A stretch of DNA of 64,000 bases from Cycas panzhihuaensis (lineage: Eukaryota > Cycadophyta). Positions 23,811-38,586 of this stretch are shown here, piece after piece. The notes beneath the pieces are model-generated. The model had not been told where the DNA came from, ran no database searches, and saw nothing but the letters and a program-made list of their open reading frames with translations. Within the stretch, counting starts at the first letter, position 1. Each line of letters begins with the position of its first letter. The stretch lies in the NCBI GenBank assembly GCA_023213395.1, contig CM041465.1, positions 191,463,741-191,527,740 on the forward strand, given 5' to 3'. The translations under genes and the position numbers were made by a program.

Positions 23811-26801
23811 CATTCATTTGATATGACACCCAACTATCTGATGTTGCTAAAGTAAGGATCAAACAGACCAATAAACATAGAGACTATTACACAATGTCTT
23901 CTCATACCTGAATCCTTCTTCCTGCTAGAAATATCCTATGCAACAAGTCTTCCAAGTTGCAAACCAACCAAGCTCTTTCCTTGGAGATAAGGAACCCAAA
24001 TCCTATATAACACTCCTACAATACAACTCTTCATTGCGAATCTTCACTCGCTGGAATGTTGGTATCTATCATAAGCTTTAACTAGCATACTAATTCTTAT
24101 TCTTTAATTATCTTATAGGTCTTCAACCATCAATGGAACATGAGGTTAAAATCCATGTCTCTTCTTATAATGGCTCCTCATCATAAATCTTCTACTAGGT
24201 TTTGCTTCTATCTCATACATAATGTTAGGCAAATAAACCTCTACATCAATTAAACAATGACCCAAAACAAAGATGAAATGAAGGATACAACTTGTAATCA
24301 GATGATAGTCAGCATGATATGTTAATAACTTTCCAACTTAACATCTAGACTAATCATGATACATTCCTCTTGCAGATCACATTGTTTGTAAGTTTTGTTC
24401 AAATCCCATAGGCTTTAAACTCTTGCAATCATGCTACTACGATCTTTGTCTAAGATGTATGTAATCCAATGAACCTCAAGAAATAAATGAAAGGCTCCTG
24501 ACTAGTTGAAATAGGCAACACGAGGGGAATATATGCCACAAACAACTTTAAAAGAGGCCTCATATCCATCTGCTATAAATTCTGCCATAAATCTATGGGA
24601 GACAAATAATAACATATATTAAAGCCTCCTCATTTGCATCACAATACCTGTAACTCAATCTAAGAGGGGTACAAAGAAAAATAATTCCTATTTCATACCA
24701 TGATAAAGGCAAAACTAATTTTAAGGCTTCACATCATAGGCCTTTCCATTCACACTTCAAATTCATCTAACACATTATCTCGGTTCCGTATCAAACTTGT
24801 TCAGATATGCATACATGTTGAATCAACATCAAATAGACCCTAAACCCTCATGCTAAACATCAGTTCAACTAGCAAAGTATAACGATCCACCATCACTGAT
24901 AACCACTCATACAAATAATAAATTCTAAACCTCTTTGTCACCTCATACATATTTGATGTAGCAAAATTAAAATATACATGAATAAAACACACCATTTCAC
25001 TAAATAAACCATATATATATGAACTTGTGCAGTGATCTATGCCATACTAAAAATAGTAATAGAGTTTGCTTCATTTTGTATCTAAGGTATCTCAATATTC
25101 TCATCCTTACTCACCCATCGCTCACCTTTCTATTGCCCAACTATCAATCAATGATACACACAAACATTGATAGCTCTTATGCCCAACAATCTTACCCATC
25201 TCGCCCTCAAACTCACCCAAATAACTTGCCATATAAGTCACATGCAACAAGTACATATTCGCTTCATGTTACCATCTTCACCCATAAACTCCCCCATGTA
25301 AAACACACACTAGAAAGCATCAAATCTCCTCACCATCTCTCTCATGCAATCGCATGTAAGAGAACAATCAATCACCATATAATCACCAACATACCATAGC
25401 CTCATATATTAACATGCATGTCTCATATATGTCACACAAAGTCTTAGATAATGCCACTTTAAAGAAGTATATACATTTATCAAAATGCTAAAATAAGGCT
25501 ACGAAAAGAGGCATCAATTGATGACAATGTATATAAATAAAAGGGCACTAATATATCAAAGCAACTTCAAATATATCAAAGGTGACCTTAACCAATATAT
25601 CAAACATTAATATATTATATGGGGGACATTGATAAACATGAAGCAACTTTATAAGATGGTGCACCAATATCAAAATATAAAGCCGTAAATCTATCATTAT
25701 CAAAGTTGACTTTATAAATCCAAAGTGGTGAACTTTATTTATCACTATGATATATCAAAAGTGACTTTTATAAAGAGCAACTTTATAAAGATCAACTTGG
25801 GTGACTTTCAAATGGTGACATTATGTTAATGCCCAAAAATTAATATATGAAATAAAGTGGGAGGTAACCTACAAATATTCATCGAACAGTTAATATGAAT
25901 GATGAATGCAAATTTGCATAATCTGTATATGAGCGACGTGAGTAAATCATCACACAGGCTATAATAGATATATACAGTCAAATATGCAATCAAAGTAATA
26001 TAAATAGGCAGCAACTAAAATTCACATATAGATGTTTGAATAATATATCATGCAAAGATGCTAAAACAACTGGTGGAAGTATATAAATGGCGTGTTTATG
26101 ATTATCATAAATGAGTGAATGCATAATATAAATAGTATAAGGGTGACTATATAATATCAACGATGACAACTTCATAATCACACACAGACTAGCATGCGGA
26201 CAGTGGCAATATATACATAGCCGATTTAATATTTTTAGCCATACACAGACCAAAATATAATAATAGAGGGTGGTCAAATATATTTAAAAATATATGTATT
26301 TTGAGCATACCTTTATTTCCATATTATCATTTCACGGCTTTATAATAGTCTCATGAGGGTTTTGCACTCTCCCACTACTTGTTTTACATCAATAAGGGGT
26401 TAGTAATGGTCTGTAACTAGGTGCACGACTTCTCTCCACACACAAGCGACCTTAAACACCTATGAAACTGATTAATATCACCTCTGAAGCTTCACAAACT
26501 TAATGGCACCATCACACAAGGATCTAATACCTTCAACAGATTCAAATGGGGCTTTGACTACTTACAACAAAGTAAGTAGGGCTACAAATCATCTTCAACT
26601 CGTTTGCACACCTCCGTAGGGCCTAGAATTCCTACAAATACAAGTGAGAAGGCTTCTAGAATCCTCCAACAATTATCTGCACCTTCGTGGTAGTTTTACA
26701 GACTTGTTGGACATGTCAATTCACTTAGGGCAAGCCAACATGACCTCGCACCAATGATTGGATAATCTAAATAATGATTCTCTACCTATGCACGTTATGT
26801 A
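23811..26801 (-). other. Interior of D without readable domains
   Basis: AT-rich sequence with short frames only. A 126-codon plus-strand frame at 25019-25399 lies antisense to the element and has no domain. By position this should be remains of gag and integrase, but I could not read either. Confidence 0.5.
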
Positions 26802-26813
26802 GTTATGATACCA

Positions 26814-27133
26814 TGTTAGAAAACACTTATATAAGCTGGTTGATAGAATCTTTCACATTAAGTATATCTGAGCAGAAACAAACACACAGGAGACCGGAAT
26901 TATCATGAAAAACCCTCATGGATAAAAACCCACCAAAATAATATTAATTTACATTTTTGCAAAACTAGTATTATACATAGATACATTCAAATCTATATTT
27001 ATAGATCTAAAGTACGTTGATTAATGTTACATCAAGTGATTACATCTGTCAACTCATTTAATATACACCAACATTATCCATATATAAATATACTACATAT
27101 TAACATTAATCAGTATATTAATATATTCTAACA
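26814..27133 (-). repeat. 5' LTR of element D
   Basis: TGTTAGAAAACAC to TATTCTAACA, 320 bases, directly right of the primer-binding site complement TTATGATACCA. Confidence 0.95.
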
Positions 27134-27138
27134 TGAAC

Positions 27139-27650
27139 TTTTGAAAATATCAACATATGTGATTTTTTTTGAAAAATGTCATAAAATGTATCTTTTATAG
27201 AATTAAGAACATTTTGATCAATTTTACCTAATAATTTCTCTATTATGTGATTTTTGAAATATGTCTTAAGGCTACTCATTTTGATCATCTTAGAATTCTC
27301 TATCCAATACAATTGATTAGATAAAAAATAAATACTCTAGTAAAAAATTATGATAAAAAAAAGTGAAAATATATTATGAAATAATTCTTAATTATTAAAA
27401 AATATTATTTAACCTCTTTAATCTTAGACTACTGGTCATGTATTCATTAACATATCAAGGCGGCTTCATGGATTTGAAAAATGATTTAATCGAGTTTAAT
27501 TAAGTTTTGCAAATGTAACAAAATTTAAATCGAGTTCATAATTTCTCAAGTCCATGAAGCTCAAACACATATCAAATATAATTTAATTTAGAAAATAACC
27601 TACAAATTTTCTTCTGTAGTTTTTTTTCTTCTCATGATTAAGTTTGCCTA
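27139..27650 (-). pseudogene. Internal sequence of C right of D, coding-like
   Basis: It matches 39950-40440. On the minus strand both copies can be read as related protein: IKMSSLKTYFKNHIIEKLLG here (about 27220-27280) and a segment IKMSGHKAYIRDHIMDILMG in the second copy (about 40010-40070). Conservation at the protein level between two decayed copies suggests real ancestral coding sequence. I do not recognise the family, and the RT boxes are not in it. Confidence 0.4.
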
Positions 27651-29778
27651 CATGATTTTTAGATCAATTTTTCATCTGGGAGATCAACCATGTATTTATT
27701 GCATATTTCATATATTACGAGTGGCTTCTTTGTGTGAACATTTTTGCGCATAATTTTTGTTTGAATCTATTTGAAGTGGCTGCTTTATAGGGGTTGAATG
27801 TCTTTTGCTTTCCTTCGTGGCTCGAACAAATGAGTGTGATCTATGAGCAATTGTAGGGTGAACCCCTTAGGCGTATGATTTCACCAACCAACTAAAACTA
27901 GGGCATTCATAGATTGCAACAAATGTTCAATGCTGGACAACTGAGCATACTCTTATTTTTTAATGGACAAGATGCTTAACTCGGTGAGTATCAATTTGTG
28001 CTTCGATTTCTGTGTTGCAACTGAATGATTTTTATTGGTGGGTGGCTTGTTCTATTCATCATTTTAACAATCGAAAAGAATTGAAAGTTAATGACATGAA
28101 CCATTTTTTAGAATTTAAGTCACAAGCCTAAGAGGACGAACATTTGTCTGAGTAAATAGGCAACTACATTATAATGTACATAATTCTTAAAATAGAAATT
28201 AAAAGGATTTCACTTATACCTTCTTTATCTTCATCTTCATCGATCAACACATACCAATAATTGAATGATGTACCATAAATGCTATGTTATGCGAGATGGG
28301 ACACTTAGAACACTGTTGGCTAGTTTCTCCACAATGGAATTTTTAGGTCCTCTTTCACCATGCCACTAAACCTCCAAGGTAAAATTGAAGTTGTAAGAAA
28401 GGTTTTAACATGACTGCTATACATGTGATGGAGCATCTTTGGAGAATACCAAAGTTTGTAAAGGTCACATCATGTATATGTTTAAAACATACTTGCTATA
28501 CCATGCCATTATAAGCACCTTCATGAATTAAATAGTATGAAAGAGCTCTATATAATTGTGCGTGAGCATCTATTCTTCTTTGGAGAATTTATAAGGTGCT
28601 TCTTATTCTTTTTGTCAGATAATAGACATTGAACATAAATATATGAAAGAGTTTAAAGTGAGCTATCAAATGCATTACTTTTTAGGATTAGTACATTGTT
28701 GGTTAGACCACTATAATAGTTTAGAGAAAAAAGCAAATGTGGGATTAGGGATAGATGCCCTTTATGGAAAAGAGATTTTAATAGAGGTTTAATAATACGG
28801 ATAAAACTAATGAAGGACTTAATTAAAAAAAATAGTATTAGTGATATAAAAATATAGGAGGTCAAGATAGACATGATGAGTTATTACAAAAGTTAATCAT
28901 TGTACTAGGAGATGAGACATAATGAAGGGAGGATGGAAGGTTCTAACCATTCTATTAAGGAAAACCCCTACAAGTTAGAAAATGTAAATATAGAATTAAA
29001 TTAGGGCTATGAAGAGGGAATAGGATTTATCCTATAAAGAATATTGAGCTAAAGGGGTTAGGAGTTTGGACAGTTATGGGATAAGAGGAAGAGAGTTTCT
29101 CTATAATTATTGCGCATAAAAATAAGAGGATATTTAAAATTACAAATCCAATATACATATGCAATACTAGGTCTATGCTAGATACCTTGTTAGATTCACT
29201 TAATGATATGGATGTCCCCTTAGGCTACTCAAGTTCTTCTTCATAAAGTTGGATGGATTCTCATTGCTTTGCAAAATCTTGCTCCTTCTTAGAGCATTAG
29301 AAGGGTTCTTGTACCTGAGTTGATTCTTCTTTGTATCCCTACACAACTTCTAAAAATTCCTTATAGAAGGTCTATTCTTCTTATTCTTTTATTAATTCAT
29401 CTACTCACTCTAATTCTTTGGAAACTTCACATTGCTTGTGCATTGACTAATGCTATTGTGCTTCCTCCTCTTGATGTTTGTCTTCTTTGTGATGTGTCTC
29501 TTCCTGGTGTTGGCTTTTTGCATCCTTTGAAGTTGTGTTATTTTGAATATCTCATATCCTAGTACAATGATTACCCCTTATAAAAACTTGTGCTATTTAT
29601 ATTGACCTCCCATATTTATATACCACCAATATTATTTTTTTATTAAGTCCTTTATATAGTTTTACCCTTGGATTTTAACCCCTATTAAAATCCTTTTCCC
29701 ATAAAGAGCATCTATTACTAATCCTACATTTGTCTTTTTCCTTAGAATAATGTAGTGGTCCAACTAATAATGTGTGTG

Positions 29779-29830
<52 letters not shown>

Positions 29831-30179
29831 GATAAATAGATCCTCATTTCCTACATTTTTAAACCTATTGCTGATCACCTCATTAAAATCACTAATGTAC
29901 GATCCCTATGATCAATTCTTTTCTAGATACCCAAGACTACATTATAACCTTCCTCACAAAACCTCTCAATATTCTTATCCCCGTATAATCACTAAACTAA
30001 ACCTTAGCTAAGTATCATTGGCATCACACAGGTCTTAGGATTGCTTCTATACATGATAAAATATAGTTAATAATGAGTCCCAAATATAAACATCTGCTAG
30101 CTTAAGTTATATATCATTTACCTCCAATAGAAGGCACCATATTAGATCAAAATTTTATGGCATATAAGACTTAGTAGGT
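27651..30179. other. Mostly unrecognised AT-rich sequence
   Basis: No full domain is visible. A minus-strand stretch at about 29200-29560 reads glutamate-, lysine- and glutamine-rich sequence with many TAG/TAA stops (for example EETHHKEDKHQEEEAQ). It could be an acidic gag or leader-protein remnant and shares a QDFAK-type match with 40910-40930. The 80-codon plus-strand frame at 29320-29562 is its shadow. Confidence 0.35.
29777..29831. repeat. (TC)n(TA)n microsatellite
   Basis: A TC run of about 34 bases is followed by a TA run of about 20 bases. The opposite-strand frame it creates (IYIERERERER) is an artefact. Confidence 0.97.
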
Positions 30180-30300
30180 AACAAAAGAACCTGCCAAAGC
30201 AAGACCAAGCAACTCCATATGTGACTACGTATACTTTGAGGGTGGAGTATTTTAAGGTAAGGGGAATTATTACATTCCCCTTTTTGAAGTAGTAAGTTTT
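30180..30300 (+). pseudogene. Possible 3' end of an unrecognised LTR element
   Basis: One plus-strand frame reads TLRVEYFKVRG followed by the purine tract AAGGTAAGGGGA (30254-30265). It resembles the LRVKHFERGG plus purine-tract ending at about 5205-5240. Two occurrences of the same arrangement suggest one repeat family with an ORF running up to its polypurine tract. The match is short, so this stays tentative. Confidence 0.3.
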
Positions 30301-30799
30301 AAGAGAAATAAAGAAGTCAATATTTTTAGGAGAATAATCATTGTATCCCTAAATTATATGAAGTTGGTATTTTGGAGAAAGAGAATTAGAAGTTAGGTTT
30401 AGAGAGAGGGAAAAAAGACTAGGAATAGAGGAGCCGTATTCATTTATGTTTATCTTGGAGAATTTAATATTTGATGAGATTGATGGCCTTGTGCCATTAG
30501 GACATGTTGTGCCAAATGGGAGGACATCCTCTCCTCAAAGAGGGTTTTATTATTTGAGATGATTCTTATGATATTTACTATTATTATTATATAATTTGAT
30601 ATTATTACTCAAATTATGATATTATACTTATGATTGTCCTATTATCTATTATACTATGAGTTACACATTTAAAACATATTTTATATGCATGTTAGAAAAA
30701 CTATCTTAAAAGATTTCCTACTGTGATTATTATGTTTCTTATATTTTGTTGGTAGGGACTACTACACATGATTTATAGGAAGAATAGGTTGATCTCACA

Positions 30800-31025
30800 T
30801 AATTGTTATGTGATAATCATAGTATAATTTAAATGACTAGGAATTTAGTATTTTATAGAAGAACAAAGCATATTGGAACGTAATATCACTTCATCAAGGA
30901 GCTAGTGTAACAAGGTAAAATCAAGTTGGTCTATTGCAAAAAAGATAAATATGAGGAAAACATATTTACAAAGGTATTGAGCTTGGAGTCTCTTGGAATG
31001 GGCATTATATAGGAGAAATATTTGA
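30800..31025 (+). pseudogene. pol: copia RNase H C-terminal scrap
   Basis: Plus-strand frames read RTKHIGT, then YHFIKELV, GKIKLVYCKKDKYEENIFTK and SLESLGM (30865-31000). These match the order of the copia RNase H tail (TKHIDV.YHFIRE, G.I.L.Y, D.FTK, LG). No RT or LTR edge of the same element could be found beside it, so it is an isolated fragment. Its strand is opposite to that of the surrounding element C. Confidence 0.75.
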
Positions 31026-32580
31026 AGAATACTGATCTCGAGCTTATTTCTAGTCCACATATTCTAGTATATTTGACTCTTTTATTAATGAATGACTTTG
31101 AGGTTTCTGTTGGCACCCTCATTATTCTGACTATTTATTTTATAGGATCATTAATTGTTGCGTTCATAAACGCCACCCTTATATATAGATTTCTTACTCT
31201 TTATATCTTCCATTTTGCATTGTGTTATTTATGCTTAAATGTCAAGCTCATCATGCACCAACATAAATCCCTTAATTAACCTCCACTATTAACCAATTTA
31301 CATATGCACACATGCTACATGAAGATATATACATGCATTTATTTAGAAAAAAATGTCTAATAACGAAAGCATACCTACCTTGCAAGTGCCATGGCAATTT
31401 TGGATGATGACCAAAAATAATGGAAATGGTGCCTCTTAAAATACCAATAATTATAATGCATAAGAATGTAATAAATACTTATGATATTGAATTATTAACA
31501 AGAAGCATTATTAACTTAAATATGTTTTAAAGATGATATATTTTAATAGGAATTCCATATTATGGTTTAAAATATAGGCCAATTAAGAGCTAATATGATG
31601 AAATTATGGTTTAATAAATAAGCTATTTAGAATGAGTTAAGGATAATAAAATGTTATGCCTATTTAATTAATAAACATACGTTTCCGTGTAAAGAATAGA
31701 AAGATATCATATATTGTGTAAAGGAATATCATCATTTAATCAATTCAAATACATATATTATTATTTAATAGATTGGCCCTTTGGACTCATATTTATATCC
31801 TCTTATTTCTTTAAGTACTCATTATATAAATTATTATAGGATTAGAATTTATATTATCCAAAGTTATTGCAATAGAATATTAACCATAAATTCCCATTGA
31901 AGAATGTTGTATACTCAAGTGGAAAATAGGGATCGTAAACTGATCAATATTTTTATAAGTTAAACTAATATAAAATTGTGGGGAGGATCATTGAAATTAT
32001 CAGGTATATAGATAGGTTCCATCTAATTAATTTAGTAAATTCCACCTATTAATCCAAAGATTAGGGGTTGAATCAAACTTAGCTAACACCTAGTAAGAGT
32101 GGGGTTTAGCCTAGACTATGTGAAATATTTACACTAGGCTATCAAGCTAATATTTTCCTATAGTAGGACAGAATGACCAATTGAAGATTTTTAGGTTATC
32201 TAGCCACTACATTTACTAAGTATTATTGAGTGGTCTCCCTGAGTATTATGACCTTAGACCCTATTAGAATAACATCACCAACCTTGTCAATGAGATTCAA
32301 GGCAAACCGTAGGGCCTAAAGCAACCTAAAACAACTTAAATGGTGGTATAATAAGGCATCTTATGGTCCCTCTAAAGGAGATTATTTGATCAATTATAAT
32401 TTTGTAATAAAGTTTAGAGAGTGAATATAAAGTCAACTCAATTACTCTTATGTAACACTCAAACTATTTGAGTTACTTGTAAGCTAGGGTTTTTATAAAT
32501 TTATCCTAATATGTATAATACATAGATTTATTTGTACCACTACTAAAGGATTATTCTTAACTATGTATGGGTGGAGATCA
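31026..32580. other. AT-rich stretch, nothing recognised
   Basis: The part just right of the RNase H scrap could hold its 3' LTR, but I see no polypurine tract or paired repeat. The 85-codon frame at 31022-31279 is hydrophobic and unconvincing. Confidence 0.5.
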
Positions 32581-32780
32581 TTGAGGATCTCGCTAAACAT
32601 TGCATGAGGGTCTTAGTTTAGTAACAACTTAACCATAATGGTTATTAGGGTTTGACTCATCAACGCTTAAGATATACCCTACAAGGGCCTCATTATATGT
32701 TACATGAGGGTCATAGTCTAGTAATATCTTAGCTAGAGTAGTAGTTAGAGTTTAACTCAGAAACACTTAAGACATATTTT
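32581..32780. repeat. 100-bp tandem duplication
   Basis: Two diverged copies with a period of 100 bases. CATGAGGGTC occurs at 32603 and 32703, and CTTAAGATATA/CTTAAGACATA at 32666 and 32766. Confidence 0.85.
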
Positions 32781-35366
32781 AGGAACCTAGGGATAATAAT
32801 GAGTTGAAGTAATGATATCATTCTTTAATATAAATATTTAGAAATTTTCATGCAAGATAATGCTCACTCCCAAGATTTTATATAAGTGACATAATGTTCA
32901 AAATCAAAGGGATAAAGATAAAACATCAAGTATAGGCCTAAAAAATAAAAGTTGTGTAACATGGCCTAATTAAAATTTTATTTAATTATTATTATTTTTA
33001 GATTTTACTTTGTAGTATGATTTGGCAAGCATTACTTTGTGTGTGTCTATATATATAGGAAATAATATATAATGCAAATTTTCTATCCTTAATCAATTTA
33101 CTTAAATGTGATGAAGCTCTTTAAGTTTCCTAGTATGCAACCCTCATTTTATTATATTTTCTAAAAATCTAAAATGAAAATGTAATTTAGACCCCCTCTT
33201 TTATTTTGATTTAAAAAATGTGATATATAAATCCCACTCTAAATATATTAAAATTTTAATTTTAAAGAAAATTAAATGGATACCTCCCTCTAGTCGTTAA
33301 AGACATGATGTAGACTTTTACAAAAAGATAAAACCTCCCAATACCAAAAAATAACCTATGGCCTCTTTATCAAAACTCTAGTTAATATAACACTTAACCA
33401 ATTAACCTACAAGCTAAGGTTATTCAAATTAGTGCTTGATTTTATTTATGTTTTATTTTGGAAAAATAATTTAATGTTTCAAAACTAAGAGTAAAATAGG
33501 AGTTTTATGGCATCGAGCTTATGATCATTCCATGTTTATGTTCAACATTCAAAAGTATGAAATAAGAGAACAAGTTTCAAAAGAACAAAACTTTCTAGAT
33601 AGATTTACCCTTGAATCTAAAGAAGTGGATTTAGTATATGGACTCTAAAGGATTTGATTATGAAACTTCCTTATTTTAAATTTCTTATTAATTTCACTTA
33701 ATCACTCAACCCAAATGCCATTACTATTTCAAGTTAGAGTTAAAAATCTTTGTATGCCTTATCCATTGACTTTAGCACCTAAAATTTATTTATTTATTTA
33801 CTCATTAACTTTAATTTCCAAAATAAAAACTTGACGTATTATGCCCATAGCTATGAGATGAAATAGGATTTACAATTAAGTAAGTCAAGCATGAATAAAG
33901 TAAGACTGAATTAAAAAAGCAATGAATGGGTAATGGCCTTTTCATTGAAGTGAATTTAATGAAGATTGAGTTATGGTAAGGATAGGGATGGTAAATACAG
34001 AAAAATCACTTGAAAGCATGAGCTAGTAGAATATGGTGGTAACAGAGTATATTAACATACAACAAAGGCTAATCAAAATGCCTTTGATTAATAATACAAG
34101 ATCTACATGCTAAGAAAAATGATAACAATAGTCCCATAAAGCCATAAATCAAAGGGCATTAATTAAAAATCAAATAAATGCTAAATATTGATGAAAGAAA
34201 AGTAAAATAACTAAAGAATATAATTTTTGATAAAAAAATTGACAAATAATGATCAAACTTTATTTAACTTAACAAAAATATGAGTGAAATTTAATATTGG
34301 TAGAAACCTCATAATATAATATTTTTTAAATTGAATTAACCATATCTCATGTGAACTTAGGGAGGAGCATGATGAATCTACATATGGAGATGGAATCACC
34401 AAGTTAAATATCATTTGGTTGAAATGGAGGAAGGGGTTGATGGTGAGGTTCTAACTAATGTCAACAATCCATCATGAAGAGATAAAGTAGGCAAATCCAA
34501 GTGAAAACAATAATTAAAGCAAGGGGAAATTGTCCCATGCCTAGCAGGATCATTATTGTTTGGAATCAAGATTATACAAATAAATCTAAATTTATAAAGA
34601 TAGCCCTAACTTGGTGACTCCAACACTCAGATCTTTGTTAGTTCATTGAAGTGGATAAGGTGTGTGAATATGTAAATGTAGAGACAAAGTTTATGAATAG
34701 AGAGAAGTTTAATGTTGATAATAACATAATCAGTTATGATACTTATTTACATATTAAAGGAATTGCTTAAAGTAATGGAAGTAAGATAAAGGATGAAACA
34801 TATATGAAACTATTTTTAAAATAATTCATATATTGATTATAACTATAAATTATATAATTATATTCATGCATATGAGTGAAGGGTATGCATACTTATAAAT
34901 CACTCTTGTTAATGAAGGATTACTGCTTCTTATTATACTCTTTATTTGGACATCTTGTAATACCATAGACATACTTTGCTAGCTTCCATACAACTATTTT
35001 TATGTATACATTCTACAATATAAATAAAATATATGAAAGATAAGTATAATATGATATAAAAGGTCACTAATACAAAGAAATAATAAACCAAAGGTATTTG
35101 AGTCTAGCCTTCATTTATTAAAATATCCAATATTTATATATGCCATAGTTTGTTAAAATATGGGTTAGTAAATTATCTATTGAGTAATGGATAACAACTC
35201 CCCATTCCCTAGTCCCTTAGTTACTTAAACAGATGATGTGGTTGGGCGCTAGTAACTAAAGGGGCCTACAGACCTAAAATAATTATAAAAACATAATAAA
35301 AGTAATTAAAATTGAGTATAAAATAGGTCAAAGTCTGAGTATAAATGAAATAAAGACATGAAAACC
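32781..35366. other. AT-rich stretch, nothing recognised
   Basis: No open frame above the noise level, no LTR pair and no known motif seen on either strand. Confidence 0.55.
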
Positions 35367-37825
<2,459 letters not shown>

Positions 37826-38105
37826 GGGTACGTTTTTGTGTATGTATTACTATGAACCTATTTAAATAAAAGAGATGCAAGAGATCATAAAGTGTAATGA
37901 ATTATTACAACTCTTTGTAAACTCAATATATATAGTTGGGTAACTTATACACTGTGACATTATTCTTATTTTTAATATCATAAGTTGATACACTCTTATC
38001 AAGATTCATATATTGGAGATTGGACCCCTTTGAATGACCAAGCCTTCATTATCTATTTTATCATTGGTTATTATTGTAAGAATTTAGAATATCACTCTAA
38101 TACCA
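37826..38105. other. Short unrecognised stretch before the second C-family LTR
   Basis: No gene seen. It ends with CTCTAATACCA (38095-38105), which on the minus strand reads TGGTATTAGAG, a primer-binding site of the initiator-tRNA-Met type beside the LTR. Confidence 0.55.
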
Positions 38106-38586
38106 TGCTAGAATATAATTATTTATATAATAAAAGTATATCAATCATGTATAATGTAATAAATAGATCATGGGGATATGTACATAAATCATATATTTCA
38201 AGATCAACATATAAAGTAATAATATGGAATATAAATTATAAACATAATTACAAGAGAGACAGCATATTTATACATGGAAAAATCCTATGTGGATAAAAGC
38301 ATAGGAGAAGGTTGGAGTTAGGAGCTTCTCTTTATGATATCAAATAATTACATCTCTATGTCAATCTTCTTTTCTAAAATTTTTAAATGGTATGTGTACA
38401 TATTTATAGATATGTCACCTCATGAATAGTATATAATATCTTTGAAGCCTTTTCATCATCTAATATGATGTTTATATAAATAATCGTATATATCACATCT
38501 ATTAATACTTTTGTAAATGAGATTTTGTATGGGTCTACTACTTTACGTTAAATATTAAATATGTGAAAGTAACACATATTCCAACA
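38106..38586 (-). repeat. Second LTR of the C family
   Basis: It starts TGCTAGAATATA and ends ATTCCAACA, and aligns along its length with 8566-9067. It has a primer-binding-site-like complement on its left and a reverse polypurine tract CTCCCCCTTAA (38587-38597) on its right. It therefore looks like the 5' LTR of one copy and the 3' LTR of the next. The 103-codon frame at 37985-38296 overlaps it and is not a gene. Confidence 0.75.

Larger units (their letters stand above)
23101..27133 (-). mobile_element. Decayed Ty1/copia element D, nested in C
   Basis: Two 320-base LTRs (23101-23420 and 26814-27133) flank a 3.4 kb interior. A reverse polypurine tract CCCCCTCTTAA (23421-23431) adjoins the left LTR and a primer-binding site complement (26802-26813) adjoins the right, so it reads on the minus strand. 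The flanks are TGAGT and TGAAC, a target-site duplication with two changes. The homologous empty site in the second C copy (near 39925) fits this. The interior is too short for a full polyprotein and heavily decayed. Confidence 0.93.

Noticed and set aside
25019-25399. A 126-codon frame within D
   Set aside because: It is antisense to the element, of simple composition, and has no recognisable motif.
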